Shown piece after piece: positions 52,074 through 61,013 of a stretch of 64,000 bases of DNA. The translations under genes and the position numbers were made by a program. The notes below the pieces were generated by a model, which was given only the letters and a program-made list of their open reading frames with translations, did not search any database and was not told the DNA's origin. Source of the stretch: Archangium primigenium. Its GTDB lineage: Bacteria; Myxococcota; Myxococcia; Myxococcales; Myxococcaceae. The DNA is taken from contig NZ_JADWYI010000001.1 in NCBI RefSeq assembly GCF_016904885.1, forward strand, positions 6,634,001 to 6,698,000, given 5' to 3'. Each line of letters starts with the position of its first letter. Position 1 is the stretch's first letter.

Positions 52074-53765
52074 CTACAGCAGCGGGCCTTCCTCCAGCGC
52101 GGCGAGGGCGTAGCGCGCCGCGCGGGAGATGGCCTCGGCCGAGTCCGGCAGCTCCGGGTAGTGGCCGGCCAGGGGCCGCTGGGGAAAGCGCAGCTGGGCG
52201 ATGGCGTTGCGGTAGCTGCGCCGCGCCGCCTCGTTGTCACTGAGCCGCTCGTGCACCTGGGCCATGAGGTAGTGGCCGATGGCGAGCGAGGGCTCCAGGA
52301 AGAGCGCCTTGCCCAGCTCGGCGCGCGCCTCGGCCAGCTCTCCGGCCTGCAGCGCCGCGAGCCCCCCGAACACCCGGGCCTCCACGCACAACGGCTCGCG
52401 GTTGAGCGCCTGACCGAAGGCATCGCGCGCATCGGACATGCGCCCGGTGAGCGAGTACAGGTTGCCCACGGTGAGCAGCGCGTCCAGGTGGCTGGGCTCG
52501 TCCACCAGGAGTTGCTCCACGGTGGCCACCGCGGACACGAAGTCCCCGCGCTCCATCATCCGCACGGCCGCGTTGAGCCGCTCGCCGGGCGAGAGCATCA
52601 ACGACCAGGCGGGCATCTCCGGCGCCGGGCGCTCGCGCGAGGCCGCGAGGAACTCCGCGGTCAGCCGGGGCGTCTTGCGCGTGGGCGTGGTCTCCGCCTG
52701 GGGCAGCTCGGAGGCCGCCAGCACCGGGGCCTTGGACTCGCCCGCGTCCAGCGCCTGATGCAGGGCCTGGGTGGACGCCAGCACCGGGCGCGGCGCCACC
52801 TTGCGGGGCTTGGGCTTGCCCAGGGACGAGGCGGTGGACGAGGCGGCGGCGAGCACCGCCGCGCGCTCGGCGGCGGTGATGGGCGGCAGCGCGTTGAGCG
52901 TCTGGGACTTGGGCCCGGCGCCGGGCGCCCGCGGCTCCAGCGGCTTGAGGGGCCGCCGGTAGATGAACGAGCCCTCCACCTCCACCATCTCGAAGCGGTC
53001 GTAGACCTTGAACAGGCTCTCCGAATAGCCGAGCAGCAAGAGGCCCCCGGGCCGCAGCGCCATGAGGAAGCGGTCCATCAGGGCGCGGATGGTGGGCAGG
53101 TCGAAGTAGATGATGACGTTGCGGCAGAGGATGAGGTCGAGCGACTCGGGCTTGACCTTCTCGAAGACGGGCACCGCGAGGTTCTGCCCGTCAAAGCGCA
53201 CGTAGTCCTTGAGGGAGGAGACGATCTCCTGGCCGTCCTCCACGGGCCGGAAGAAGCGGATGCGGCGCTCGGTGGCCATGCCGGCCACGCGCCGGGCGGC
53301 GAAGCGCCCCTGCTTGGCGGCCTGCACGGCGGCGAGGTTCAGGTCGGTGGCCCACAGGTCCACCTCGATGGGCAGCGCGCCCAGCTCGGCGAGCACCATG
53401 GCCAGGCTGTAGGGCTCCTCCCCGGTGGCGCAGCCCGCGGACCAGATGGACACCCGGCGCATCTCCCGCCGGGCGCGCGCGAGCGCCTCGGGGAGGATGC
53501 GGCTCTCCAGGGCGCGGAACTGCTTGGGATCGCGGAAGAACTCCGTGTGGCCCACGGTGACGAGCGGCAGGAGCGCGCGCAGCTCGTCCTCCATGCCGCG
53601 CAGGCGCCGCACGTACTCCTCCGAGTCCTCGAGCCCCACGATGGGCATGCGCGTGGACAGGGCGAGCCGCAGGCTGTGGTAGCCGTCCGGGGTGATCTTC
53701 AGCCCCGCGCGCTCGAGCAGCAGGGAGGCCAGTTGCTGCAGGGCCCGGGAGGTCACTGTCAGCAT
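52074..53765 (-). CDS. frzF: FrzF: CheR-type MCP methyltransferase with TPR domain
   Basis: 563 residues from the ATG at 53765, which overlaps the frzG stop by 7 bases; 53777 (adding MGAD) is an alternative. Residues 1-265 are a CheR methyltransferase: an N-terminal alpha domain, [10 protein letters not shown], the SAM loop [16 protein letters not shown] and [11 protein letters not shown]. After an Ala/Pro-rich linker (275-420), tetratricopeptide repeats span about 440-560 ([27 protein letters not shown]). It methylates glutamates of FrzCD using SAM; the TPRs restrict which sites are modified in Myxococcus. Last gene of the frz operon, convergent with the PHA-type gene. Confidence 0.93.
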   Translation of the reverse strand: MLTVTSRALQQLASLLLERAGLKITPDGYHSLRLALSTRMPIVGLEDSEEYVRRLRGMEDELRALLPLVTVGHTEFFRDPKQFRALESRILPEALARARREMRRVSIWSAGCATGEEPYSLAMVLAELGALPIEVDLWATDLNLAAVQAAKQGRFAARRVAGMATERRIRFFRPVEDGQEIVSSLKDYVRFDGQNLAVPVFEKVKPESLDLILCRNVIIYFDLPTIRALMDRFLMALRPGGLLLLGYSESLFKVYDRFEMVEVEGSFIYRRPLKPLEPRAPGAGPKSQTLNALPPITAAERAAVLAAASSTASSLGKPKPRKVAPRPVLASTQALHQALDAGESKAPVLAASELPQAETTPTRKTPRLTAEFLAASRERPAPEMPAWSLMLSPGERLNAAVRMMERGDFVSAVATVEQLLVDEPSHLDALLTVGNLYSLTGRMSDARDAFGQALNREPLCVEARVFGGLAALQAGELAEARAELGKALFLEPSLAIGHYLMAQVHERLSDNEAARRSYRNAIAQLRFPQRPLAGHYPELPDSAEAISRAARYALAALEEGPLL

Positions 53766-54763
53766 GTCCGCACCCATTTGGTCAGCGTTGGTCCGATCTG
53801 GTCGAGTGGCAAGACTTCCTCGGCGGCGCCCAGACGAACGGCCTCCTTGGGCATGCCATACACGGCGCACGTCGCCTTGTCCTGCGCGATGGTGCGCCCA
53901 CCCCGCTCGCGGATTTCCTTGAGGCCCCGCGCCCCGTCCCGTCCCATGCCCGTGAGGATGACGCCCAGCACGCGCGTGGAGAAGCTTTCCGCCGCGGACA
54001 TGAGCAGAACATCACACGAGGGCCGGAAGCCGCGCACCGGTGGGCTCGGCTCCAGGGAGAGGAGGCCGCGGGGGCGCACGAGCAGGTGCGCCCCGGAGCG
54101 GGCGATGTAGATGCTCCCGGGGACCATGGCCTCGCCGTCCGAGGCCTCCACCACGCGCAGGACCGAGCTGGAGCCCAGCCACTGGGCGAGCCCCTCGGTG
54201 AACCCCTCGCTGATGTGCTGGCAGATGCACACGGGCGCGGGGAAGTCCGCGGGCAGCGTCTTGAGGAGCACCGAGAGCGCCTTGGGGCCTCCGAGCGACG
54301 AGGCGATGGCCACCAGGGGATAGGGGGCCGCCTCGGCCGTGGGCCGCACGGGCTTGGACTGGCCCACGGGCCGCGTCACCCGTACCTCGGCGAGCAGGAG
54401 CAGCTTGCGACCCACCGCCTGCCAGAAATCCAGGCCGGGCTCGGCGGGGCGCGGCAGGACGTCCACCGCCCCCGAGGCCAGCGCCTGGAAGGCCTCGGCG
54501 TCCGACAGGAGCCCCGGGTGCAGCGCGAGCACCGGCACGGGGCGCTCGCCCATCACCCGCGCGATGGCCTTGAGGGACTCGGGGCTGGACAGGTCCACCA
54601 TGACCACGTCCGGATGCTGGCGCTGCACGCTCTCCAGGGCATCGGAGAACGCGCAGACGGTGCCGGACGGGGCCAGCACCGCCCCGTCGAACAGGCCGCG
54701 TGCTGCGCCACGGAACACTTCGCCCACGAGCAGCACGCGGTATGCGGACGCGCCCACGTCCAA
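53759..54763 (-). CDS. frzG: FrzG: CheB-type methylesterase with degenerate receiver domain
   Basis: 334 residues. The C-terminal half (about 145-334) is a CheB esterase with catalytic Ser in [12 protein letters not shown], His in CQHISEGF and Asp in GMGRDGARG. The N-terminal 130 residues have the receiver fold, but the acidic pocket is changed: VLLVGEVF replaces VLVVDDS and DVLPRP replaces DxLxKP, though VVMVDLS keeps an Asp. Phosphorylation control is thus doubtful. It removes methyl groups from FrzCD. Operon position between frzE and frzF as in Myxococcus xanthus. Confidence 0.92.
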   Translation of the reverse strand: MDVGASAYRVLLVGEVFRGAARGLFDGAVLAPSGTVCAFSDALESVQRQHPDVVMVDLSSPESLKAIARVMGERPVPVLALHPGLLSDAEAFQALASGAVDVLPRPAEPGLDFWQAVGRKLLLLAEVRVTRPVGQSKPVRPTAEAAPYPLVAIASSLGGPKALSVLLKTLPADFPAPVCICQHISEGFTEGLAQWLGSSSVLRVVEASDGEAMVPGSIYIARSGAHLLVRPRGLLSLEPSPPVRGFRPSCDVLLMSAAESFSTRVLGVILTGMGRDGARGLKEIRERGGRTIAQDKATCAVYGMPKEAVRLGAAEEVLPLDQIGPTLTKWVRTC

Positions 54764-54785
54764 TGTCTCCCCTCCTCGTGCCCGC

Positions 54786-57092
54786 TCAGGTCAGCCGATC
54801 GATGGTCTGCGCCAGACTCTCCACGCCCAGCTCGCCCTTGACCAGGTAGGCATCCGCTCCCGCCTCGGCCCCGCGCCGCCTGTCTTCCGGAGACGCGAGC
54901 GAGGAAAGGACGATGACCGGGGTGCGGGCAAGACCCGCCGTCGACTTGAGTCGACGCGTGAACGAGAAGCCATCCAACCGCGGCATCTGGACGTCCGTGA
55001 GGATCAGATCATACGGCTGGGACTGGGCCCGGAGGTAGCCTTCCTCGCCATCCTGGGCCTCGTCCACGGAGTGGCCGAGGGCCTTGACCAGCGCGGACTC
55101 GGTGGCGCGGGCGATGGGCGAGTCGTCCACCAGGAGCACCTTGAGGCGCTTGATGGACGTGCCCTGGGTGACGGGCCGCGCCATGCGGCGCACCTCCGTC
55201 ATGATGTCCGGCACGTGCAGGAGCACGGCGATGCGGCCGTCCTCCAGCGCGGCGGTGCCCGCGATGAAGGCGGCGCCCTTGAGGAACTCGCCGCCACACG
55301 GCTTGACCGCCACCTCGCGCTCGTCCACGAAGCCGTCCACCACCAGCGCGGCATGGTCGTCGCCATGACGCACCACCACGGCGGGCGGCTTGTCGAAGCG
55401 GTTGCCGCCGTTGACGCCGAGCAGCGGCCCCAGGCCCACCAGCGCGATGGGCTTGCCCCGGTGCTTGACCGCCAGGGTGCCGAAGACCTCCATGCGATCA
55501 TCGGGCTTCACGCGCATCACCGCCACCACGTCCGCGGCGGGGATGCCGTACACGTCGTCGCCCAGGCGCACGAGCAGCACCTTCATGAGCGCCAGCGACT
55601 GGGGCAGGCGCAGGGTGAAGGTGGAGCCACGGCCCAGGCGGCTGACGATGCCCACCGAGCCGCCCAGGGACTCCACCTTCTTCTTCACGACGTCCATGCC
55701 CACGCCGCGCCCGGAGATGTCGGTGACCTCCTCGCGGGTGGAGAAGCCCGGCCGGAAGACGAGCTCGATGGCCTCGCGCTCGGACAGGGCGGCGGCCTGG
55801 TGGTCAGTGAGCAGGCGCTTGCGCACCGCCACCTCGCGCAGCCGCTGCGGATCCATGCCGCGGCCGTCGTCGTCCACCTCGATGCTGAGCATGTCGCCGT
55901 CGACCCGCACGCGGATGCGCAGGCGGCCCGCGTTGGGCTTGCCGAGCATGCGCCGCTCGTCGGGCGTCTCCAGGCCGTGGTCCACGCCGTTGCGCAGCAG
56001 GTGCACGAGCGCGTCGCGCACGTCGTTGAGCATGGAGCGGTCCACGCCCAGGTCGGCGTTCTCGATGACCAGGTCCACTTCCTTGCCCTGGGCGCGCGAC
56101 AGGTCTCGCACCGCGCGGGGGAAGGCGTCGAACACGGTGGACAGGGGCACCAGCCGCGCCTCGGCCACGTGGTCGGCCATCATGGCCAGGCTGCTGTGCA
56201 GCGTCTCGATGCCGTCGCCGTTGGTGCGCACGAAGCGGAACGCGTCGTCGCGCAGCATGTGCAGGTCGCCCTCGATGTGCTCGAGGTCGTTGCGCATCAC
56301 GTTGGGCACGTCCAGGCGCTCGGCCAGCTTGAGGAAGCGGTCGCCCAGGCGCGAGAAGCGCTGGAGCAGCGACTCGATCTGCGAGGCGCGCAGACGGCCC
56401 CGGGCGCTCTCCACGAGCAGGTCACCCGCGAGCAGGCCGAGCGAGTCGAGCACCTCGACGTTCACGCGGATGCTGCGGTCGGCCAGGGCCTTGTGCGCGT
56501 GCGGCTCCTCGTGGTGCTCGGCCTTGGCGGCGCGAGCGAGGGGGGCCGGGGGCGGCGCGGCGGGCGCCGGGAAGGGCTCCACGGACTCGGCGGTGACCTC
56601 GAGCACGTTGGGCGCGTGCGGCACGGGCTCCGCGGGGGGCGCGGCCGGACGGATCGCGGGCAGCGCCGTGTAGGACGCCCCCTTGACGCCGCCAATGGGC
56701 GGCACCGCGTGACCGGAGGCGGCGGACAGGGCCTCGCACATCTCCTGGGAGGCGGGCGTGCCTCCCTGGGCCCCGGAGTGATCCTCCAAGAGGTCCGAGA
56801 TGGTGTCGCACGCGCGCAGCAGCAGGTCGGTCGCCACCTCGGTGGCCGCCTTGCCGTCCCGCTCGGCGCGCAGCAGGTCCTCGGCCGCGTGGGCGATTTG
56901 ACCGATGGCGGCCAGGCCCAGCATGCGGGCCTCGCCTTTCATCGTATGCAGTTCGCGCGCGACCTCGTCCGCCGCTTGATCCGCCGTGGGCTTCTCGAGG
57001 TCGAGAACACCCAGCTGGATCTTTTGCAGACGGTCGGCGCTGACCTCCTGGAACTTCTGCAGGAGGGATCTCTTGAGGGCTTCGGTATCCAT
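54786..57092 (-). CDS. frzE: FrzE: CheA-CheY hybrid histidine kinase
   Basis: 768 residues. Hpt domain with ELHTMKGEARMLGL, His49 as phospho-acceptor; an Ala/Pro/Glu-rich linker (about 120-210); dimerisation and ATPase domains with LRNGVDHGLE (N-box) and ISGRGVGMDVVKKKVE plus GRGSTFTLRLP; a CheW-like domain; and a C-terminal receiver with VLLVDDSPIAR, Asp700 (LTDVQMP) and AYLVKGE. It passes phosphate from His49 to FrzZ; its own receiver is inhibitory in M. xanthus. The order matches FrzE exactly. Confidence 0.96.
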   Translation of the reverse strand: MDTEALKRSLLQKFQEVSADRLQKIQLGVLDLEKPTADQAADEVARELHTMKGEARMLGLAAIGQIAHAAEDLLRAERDGKAATEVATDLLLRACDTISDLLEDHSGAQGGTPASQEMCEALSAASGHAVPPIGGVKGASYTALPAIRPAAPPAEPVPHAPNVLEVTAESVEPFPAPAAPPPAPLARAAKAEHHEEPHAHKALADRSIRVNVEVLDSLGLLAGDLLVESARGRLRASQIESLLQRFSRLGDRFLKLAERLDVPNVMRNDLEHIEGDLHMLRDDAFRFVRTNGDGIETLHSSLAMMADHVAEARLVPLSTVFDAFPRAVRDLSRAQGKEVDLVIENADLGVDRSMLNDVRDALVHLLRNGVDHGLETPDERRMLGKPNAGRLRIRVRVDGDMLSIEVDDDGRGMDPQRLREVAVRKRLLTDHQAAALSEREAIELVFRPGFSTREEVTDISGRGVGMDVVKKKVESLGGSVGIVSRLGRGSTFTLRLPQSLALMKVLLVRLGDDVYGIPAADVVAVMRVKPDDRMEVFGTLAVKHRGKPIALVGLGPLLGVNGGNRFDKPPAVVVRHGDDHAALVVDGFVDEREVAVKPCGGEFLKGAAFIAGTAALEDGRIAVLLHVPDIMTEVRRMARPVTQGTSIKRLKVLLVDDSPIARATESALVKALGHSVDEAQDGEEGYLRAQSQPYDLILTDVQMPRLDGFSFTRRLKSTAGLARTPVIVLSSLASPEDRRRGAEAGADAYLVKGELGVESLAQTIDRLT

Positions 57093-57151
57093 GACCGGAG
57101 GGAACCCGGGCGACGTTCACGCCTCCCGGGTGGGCCCTCCCGCTCCTGTCG

Positions 57152-58378
57152 TCAGTCGGCCTTGAAGCGCTTGATGAGTTCCGCCAGCCGTCCGGCGAGC
57201 TGGTTGAGCTCGGCGGCGGCACCCGTGGCCTGCTTGGAGGCCGAGGTGGTCTGGCGCGTCACGTCCTCGATCTCCGCCATGGAGGCCACCACCTGCTCGG
57301 TGGCCGTGCGCTGCTGCTGGGTGGCGAGGTTGATGACCCGCGCCGCGTCGCTCGTCTCCTGCACGCCGGCGAGGATGCCCTCGACGGCCTGGGCCGCCAC
57401 CGCGCCGAGCTTCTCACCGGACTCGGTGGCCTCCTTGGAGGCCTCCGCCGCGGCGCCCGCGGCGGCCGTGGCCTCGCGGATCTCGGTGATGAGGTTCTTG
57501 ATCTCCTTGGTGGACTCCATGACGTTCTCCGCCAGGCGCCGCATCTCGGCCGCCACGATGGAGAAGCCCTTGCCCGCCTCACCCGCGCGGCTGCCCTCGA
57601 GCGCCGCGTTGAGCGCGAGCAGGTCCGAGCGGTCGGCGATCTCGTCGATCACCTCGACCACCGTGCCGATGCGCTCGACGCGCTTGGACAGCTTGGTGAT
57701 GGAGTCGGCCACCGCGACGCCGTCGCTGCGGATCTGCTGCATGGCCTGGATGAACTCGCCGATGGCGCCCCGGCCGGCGCGCGCCGCGCCCAGGGTCTCC
57801 TCGGCCACGCGCGCCACGCTGCCGGCGTTCTCGGCGATCTGCGCCGAGGCGTGCTTGAGCTCCTCCATGGTGGCGGTGGTCTCGTGGATGGCCGCCGCCT
57901 GCTCGGTGGAGCTCGTCTCGTGCTGGGTGGACGCGGCGAGCACCTGGTTGGAGGACGAGGACAGGCGCAGCGCCGCCTCGTTGATCTCCCGCACGAAGGT
58001 GCGCAGGGTCTCGATCACCTTGCCGAAGCCCTCGAGCAGCGGCCCGAGCTGGGCGTCCTCGGTGGTGGTGTTCCACGAGGCCAGGTCGCCCTCGCGCACC
58101 AGGGTGATGAGCGCGTCGATGGCCTGATCGATCTCCTGGGCCGCGACCTGCTTGCGGTGCTCGGAGACGGCATAGCGATCGAGCAGCTGGTTGAACAGGT
58201 TGGCCAGATCCGAGGACTCCTCGTCCACCGCGTTCTTGCCCACGCGCGCGTCGAGGTTGCCCGCGAGCACCGCGATCACGGTGTCGGTCAGGGGCTTGAG
58301 GGTGCCGGGCTTCTTCGGAGCGCGGGCGGCCGCGCCCTCGGCGGCGAACACTTCGTTCTTGGAATCAACGAGCGACAT
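57152..58378 (-). CDS. frzCD: FrzCD: cytoplasmic methyl-accepting chemotaxis protein
   Basis: 408 residues without a membrane helix, unlike most MCPs, as in M. xanthus FrzCD. The N-terminal 130 residues are the regulatory segment. The signalling hairpin tip is EIADRSDLLALNAALEGSRAGEAGKGFSIVAAEMRRLAE, read in pieces. Glu/Gln-rich methylation helices flank it (for example HETSSTEQAAAIHETTATMEEL). It is the cytoplasmic receptor that, on the nucleoid in Myxococcus, controls FrzE through FrzA/FrzB. The C-terminal end GRLAELIKRFKAD is family typical. Confidence 0.95.
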   Translation of the reverse strand: MSLVDSKNEVFAAEGAAARAPKKPGTLKPLTDTVIAVLAGNLDARVGKNAVDEESSDLANLFNQLLDRYAVSEHRKQVAAQEIDQAIDALITLVREGDLASWNTTTEDAQLGPLLEGFGKVIETLRTFVREINEAALRLSSSSNQVLAASTQHETSSTEQAAAIHETTATMEELKHASAQIAENAGSVARVAEETLGAARAGRGAIGEFIQAMQQIRSDGVAVADSITKLSKRVERIGTVVEVIDEIADRSDLLALNAALEGSRAGEAGKGFSIVAAEMRRLAENVMESTKEIKNLITEIREATAAAGAAAEASKEATESGEKLGAVAAQAVEGILAGVQETSDAARVINLATQQQRTATEQVVASMAEIEDVTRQTTSASKQATGAAAELNQLAGRLAELIKRFKAD

Positions 58379-58383
58379 TGCCT

Positions 58384-58758
58384 TCAGTGCCTTCCTTGAG
58401 CATTCAAGGTTTCGAGAAGATCGATGAGCATCACGGGACGCTCCTGATCGAGGAACACACCCACCGTATAGGTCGCGGCGCCCGCCACGAGCGGCAACCG
58501 CCTCAAGTCCCGGATGGGAACAGGACGCACTCCCCGGATGGCGTCCACCTTGAGATGACCCTCGCCCTCGGGCGCATCGAAGACGAGCGCGCGATTGCCA
58601 TGCCGCAAGGCGCCGAGCTCCGGCACCTTGAGGTCGTCGGGGAGTGAACGCTCGATGCGCAACACCTGCGACGCATCCGTTCCATACAGGACATCCCCCA
58701 CCATGAAGAAGAGGACGTCCACCTCGTCGCGCGTGGGCGCGACATCGTCGTAGATCAT
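58384..58758 (-). CDS. frzB: FrzB: CheW-like adaptor
   Basis: 124 residues of a CheW-type fold: VLFFMVGDVLYGTDASQVLRIERS, a middle segment with a shortened loop, and C-terminal TYTVGVFLDQERPVMLIDLLETLN. It is shorter and more divergent than FrzA, consistent with the distinct job of FrzB, which in M. xanthus is needed for signalling through FrzCD but does not itself bind FrzE strongly. Overlaps frzA by 4 bases and lies 5 bases upstream of frzCD. Confidence 0.9.
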   Translation of the reverse strand: MIYDDVAPTRDEVDVLFFMVGDVLYGTDASQVLRIERSLPDDLKVPELGALRHGNRALVFDAPEGEGHLKVDAIRGVRPVPIRDLRRLPLVAGAATYTVGVFLDQERPVMLIDLLETLNAQGRH

Positions 58759-59270
58759 CTCACCACCGCGCGCTGGCGAGCACTCTGCAAGAGCTTGGTG
58801 AAGTGGATGAGCGCCATGGTTTCCTGGAGGGCGGCGACCTCGTACACGCCGATCAGGTGCTCGGCGGCGGCGTCCCCGCCCAGGGGCGGCGGGAGGATGT
58901 CGGCCACGGGGACGCGGCGCAGGCCGAGCACCGCGTCGGCCACCACGCCCACGCGGTAGTTGCCGCTCATGCCGATGAAGAGCCGGGTACGCGGCCCCAC
59001 CCGAGCCTCGCCCTTGCCGAGAAAGCGCAGCAGATCCATCACGGGGATGACCTCGCCGCGATGTCCCGTGACGCCCAGGAGGAAGGAAGGAGTGCGGGGC
59101 AGGGGCGTCATCGGCCCTGTCCGAATGACCTCGAGCACGTTCTCACTGGGAACCGCGAGGCGGAGTTCGCCTGCGCGGAAACAGAAGAATTCCTGCTCGG
59201 GTCGGGCCTGACTCGCGATGGCCCGGTCGGGGGCCATTCGGAGCGCACGCTGGAGGGGAGTGTTGGTCAA
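58755..59270 (-). CDS. frzA: FrzA: CheW-like coupling protein
   Basis: 171 residues of a complete CheW: EFFCFRAGELRLAVPSENVLEVIR, LPRTPSFLLGVTGHRGEVIPVMDL and RVGVVADAVLGLRRVPVADI. It links FrzCD to the kinase FrzE. An N-terminal tail of about 25 residues precedes the fold; a downstream ATG (at 59237) would shorten it. First gene of the frz operon, diverging from frzZ with a 108-base spacer that contains a weak GGACC-N9-GGTCC inverted repeat at 59312-59330. Confidence 0.93.
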   Translation of the reverse strand: MTNTPLQRALRMAPDRAIASQARPEQEFFCFRAGELRLAVPSENVLEVIRTGPMTPLPRTPSFLLGVTGHRGEVIPVMDLLRFLGKGEARVGPRTRLFIGMSGNYRVGVVADAVLGLRRVPVADILPPPLGGDAAAEHLIGVYEVAALQETMALIHFTKLLQSARQRAVVR

Positions 59271-59378
59271 GGCGCCAAAGTATCCGGAGGCGAGCGAAGT
59301 GGGTCAAGAGTGGACCGAATCACATGGTCCGGGCCTTCTCAACGGTGTAGGGTGACTGCCGTATTCCAGGGGAGGAAG

Positions 59379-60983
59379 ATGTCTCGCGTACTGGTCATCG
59401 ATGATAGCCCGATGCTGGTGGAACTGACGGTGAGGGCGCTCTCCGCCGCTGGCTACCACGCCACCGGAGCGACCGACCTTGCGAGCCTCGAAGTGAAGCT
59501 CTCCGAGGGGCCGTTCTCGCTCATCCTCATGGACGTGAACATGCCGGAGATGTTCGGCGACGACGTCGTCGAGTACCTCCGCACGCAGAAAAAGGTCACG
59601 TCCAAGCTGGTGCTCTACTCGGACATCTCCGAGGAGGAGCTCGCGGCCAAGACGCGCCAGTCCGGCGCGGATGCCTACATCCTCAAGGGCGGCGGCCTGG
59701 AGGCCGTCATCGGCGGGATCATGCGCATCCTGGGCGCGCCGCCCGTGTCGACCGCGCCCCGGCCCGCCGCTTCGGCGGCCGCCCCCCGCCCCGCTGCTCC
59801 GGCGGCCGCGCCCCGGCCCGCCGCGCCAGGGGTCGCCGCTCCCCGCGCGCCCGGAGCGCCCGCGCCCGCCGCCCGGCCCGTCGCGGCCCCCGGCACCGCG
59901 CCCACGGGGGCTCCGGCGGCTCGCCCCCTCGCGCCCGCTTCGGCGGCGGCGCCCGGCGCGGCCCCCGTCGCCCGTCCCGCGCCCGTCGCGGGACAGCCCG
60001 GGGCCCCGCGTCCCGCCGCGGCGTCCCCCGTTCCGGGCGCGGCGCCCACGACGCCCGCCGCGACAGCCCCCGTCCGGGCCCCCGTGAGCGCCCCCGGCGC
60101 CGCGCCCGTCGCCCGTCCCGCCGCCACTCCCGCGGGCACCGCGCCCCCCGCCGCGCCCCGGCCCCCGGCTGCGGCGCCCGGGGCCGCGCCGCGTCCGGCG
60201 ATGCCCGGACAACCGGCCCCCGCCGGAGCGACCGCTCCCGGGGCCCGTCCCGCCGCCCCGGCGCCCGCGACCCGCCCCGCCCCCACGGCGCCTCCCCCGG
60301 GCGGAGCGGCGACTCCGGCCGGAGCCGCCCCGGCGCCAAGGCCCGCGGGCCCCGCCGAGGCCCCGCCGCGCACCACCCTGTCGCCCCTCTCTCAGGTGCC
60401 CGCCGTGCGTCCCGCGGCGAGCGCGCCCGTGGCCACCGCCGCGCCCGCCCCGGCGCCCGCGCCCGTGGCCACCGCCGCGCCCGTGGCCACCGCCGCGCCC
60501 GCTCCGGCGCCCGTGACGGCCCCGGCGCCCGGGCCCACCGCCCCGGCCGTCTCCTCGGGGGGCTTCCCCTCGGCGGCGAAGATGGCGGCGGCGGCCGGCC
60601 GCAAGCCCCGCATCCTCATCGTCGACGACAGCGAGATGACGGCCCGCATCATCGAGGCGGATCTCGTGTCCAAGGGCTTCGAGGTCCACATCGCCGACTC
60701 CGCGGACAAGGCGACGAAGATCATCCTCAAGAAGCAGACGCGTCCGGACCTGGTGCTGCTCGACGTGCGCATGCCCAACGTGAACGGCGAGCAGTTCTGC
60801 CGCTTCATCAAGAGCAACAGCCTCTTCAAGGGCATCAAGGTGCTGTTGTGCTCCGGCGAGAACATCGAGGAGCTGCAGCGCATCTGCCGCGAGGCCGGCG
60901 CCGATGGCTACGTGCCCAAGGACGCCGTGCTGGGCAACCTGGTGGCCAAGGAGCTCAACCCCGTGGTCACGGGCGCCGAGTAG
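59379..60983 (+). CDS. frzZ: FrzZ: double response regulator with very long Ala/Pro linker
   Basis: 534 residues; GGGGAGGA precedes the ATG at 59379. Receiver 1 (1-118) has VLVIDDS, Asp52 in LMDVNMP and ILKGG. Receiver 2 (409-530) has ILIVDDS, Asp462 in LLDVRMP and VPKDA. Both keep the full acidic pocket and lysine. M. xanthus FrzZ has the same two receivers (phosphorylated at Asp52 and the second site) but is, from memory, about 290 residues, with a short Ala/Pro linker. FrzZ is the main output protein of the Frz pathway, controlling cell-pole reversal. Divergent from frzA as in Myxococcus. Confidence 0.96.
   Translation: MSRVLVIDDSPMLVELTVRALSAAGYHATGATDLASLEVKLSEGPFSLILMDVNMPEMFGDDVVEYLRTQKKVTSKLVLYSDISEEELAAKTRQSGADAYILKGGGLEAVIGGIMRILGAPPVSTAPRPAASAAAPRPAAPAAAPRPAAPGVAAPRAPGAPAPAARPVAAPGTAPTGAPAARPLAPASAAAPGAAPVARPAPVAGQPGAPRPAAASPVPGAAPTTPAATAPVRAPVSAPGAAPVARPAATPAGTAPPAAPRPPAAAPGAAPRPAMPGQPAPAGATAPGARPAAPAPATRPAPTAPPPGGAATPAGAAPAPRPAGPAEAPPRTTLSPLSQVPAVRPAASAPVATAAPAPAPAPVATAAPVATAAPAPAPVTAPAPGPTAPAVSSGGFPSAAKMAAAAGRKPRILIVDDSEMTARIIEADLVSKGFEVHIADSADKATKIILKKQTRPDLVLLDVRMPNVNGEQFCRFIKSNSLFKGIKVLLCSGENIEELQRICREAGADGYVPKDAVLGNLVAKELNPVVTGAE
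59733..60602 (+). repeat. Ala/Pro-rich low-complexity linker coding sequence
   Basis: About 290 codons with repeated blocks such as PAAPAAAPRPAAP and APGAAPVARPA. DNA is near 85% GC with strings of gcc, ccc and gcg. Such tracts expand and shrink by slippage, a likely origin of the lengthened linker. Confidence 0.85.
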
Positions 60984-61013
60984 TCCCGGCGCCCGCCCTC
61001 CCCGCCCGGGCCG

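Noticed and set aside
59733-60602. Repeated GC-rich blocks that might look like a CRISPR or tandem array
   Set aside because: They lie in frame within frzZ and vary in unit length; there are no spacers.
59304-60689. 461-codon minus-strand frame opposite frzZ
   Set aside because: Gly/Arg low-complexity product of the Ala/Pro linker read backwards.
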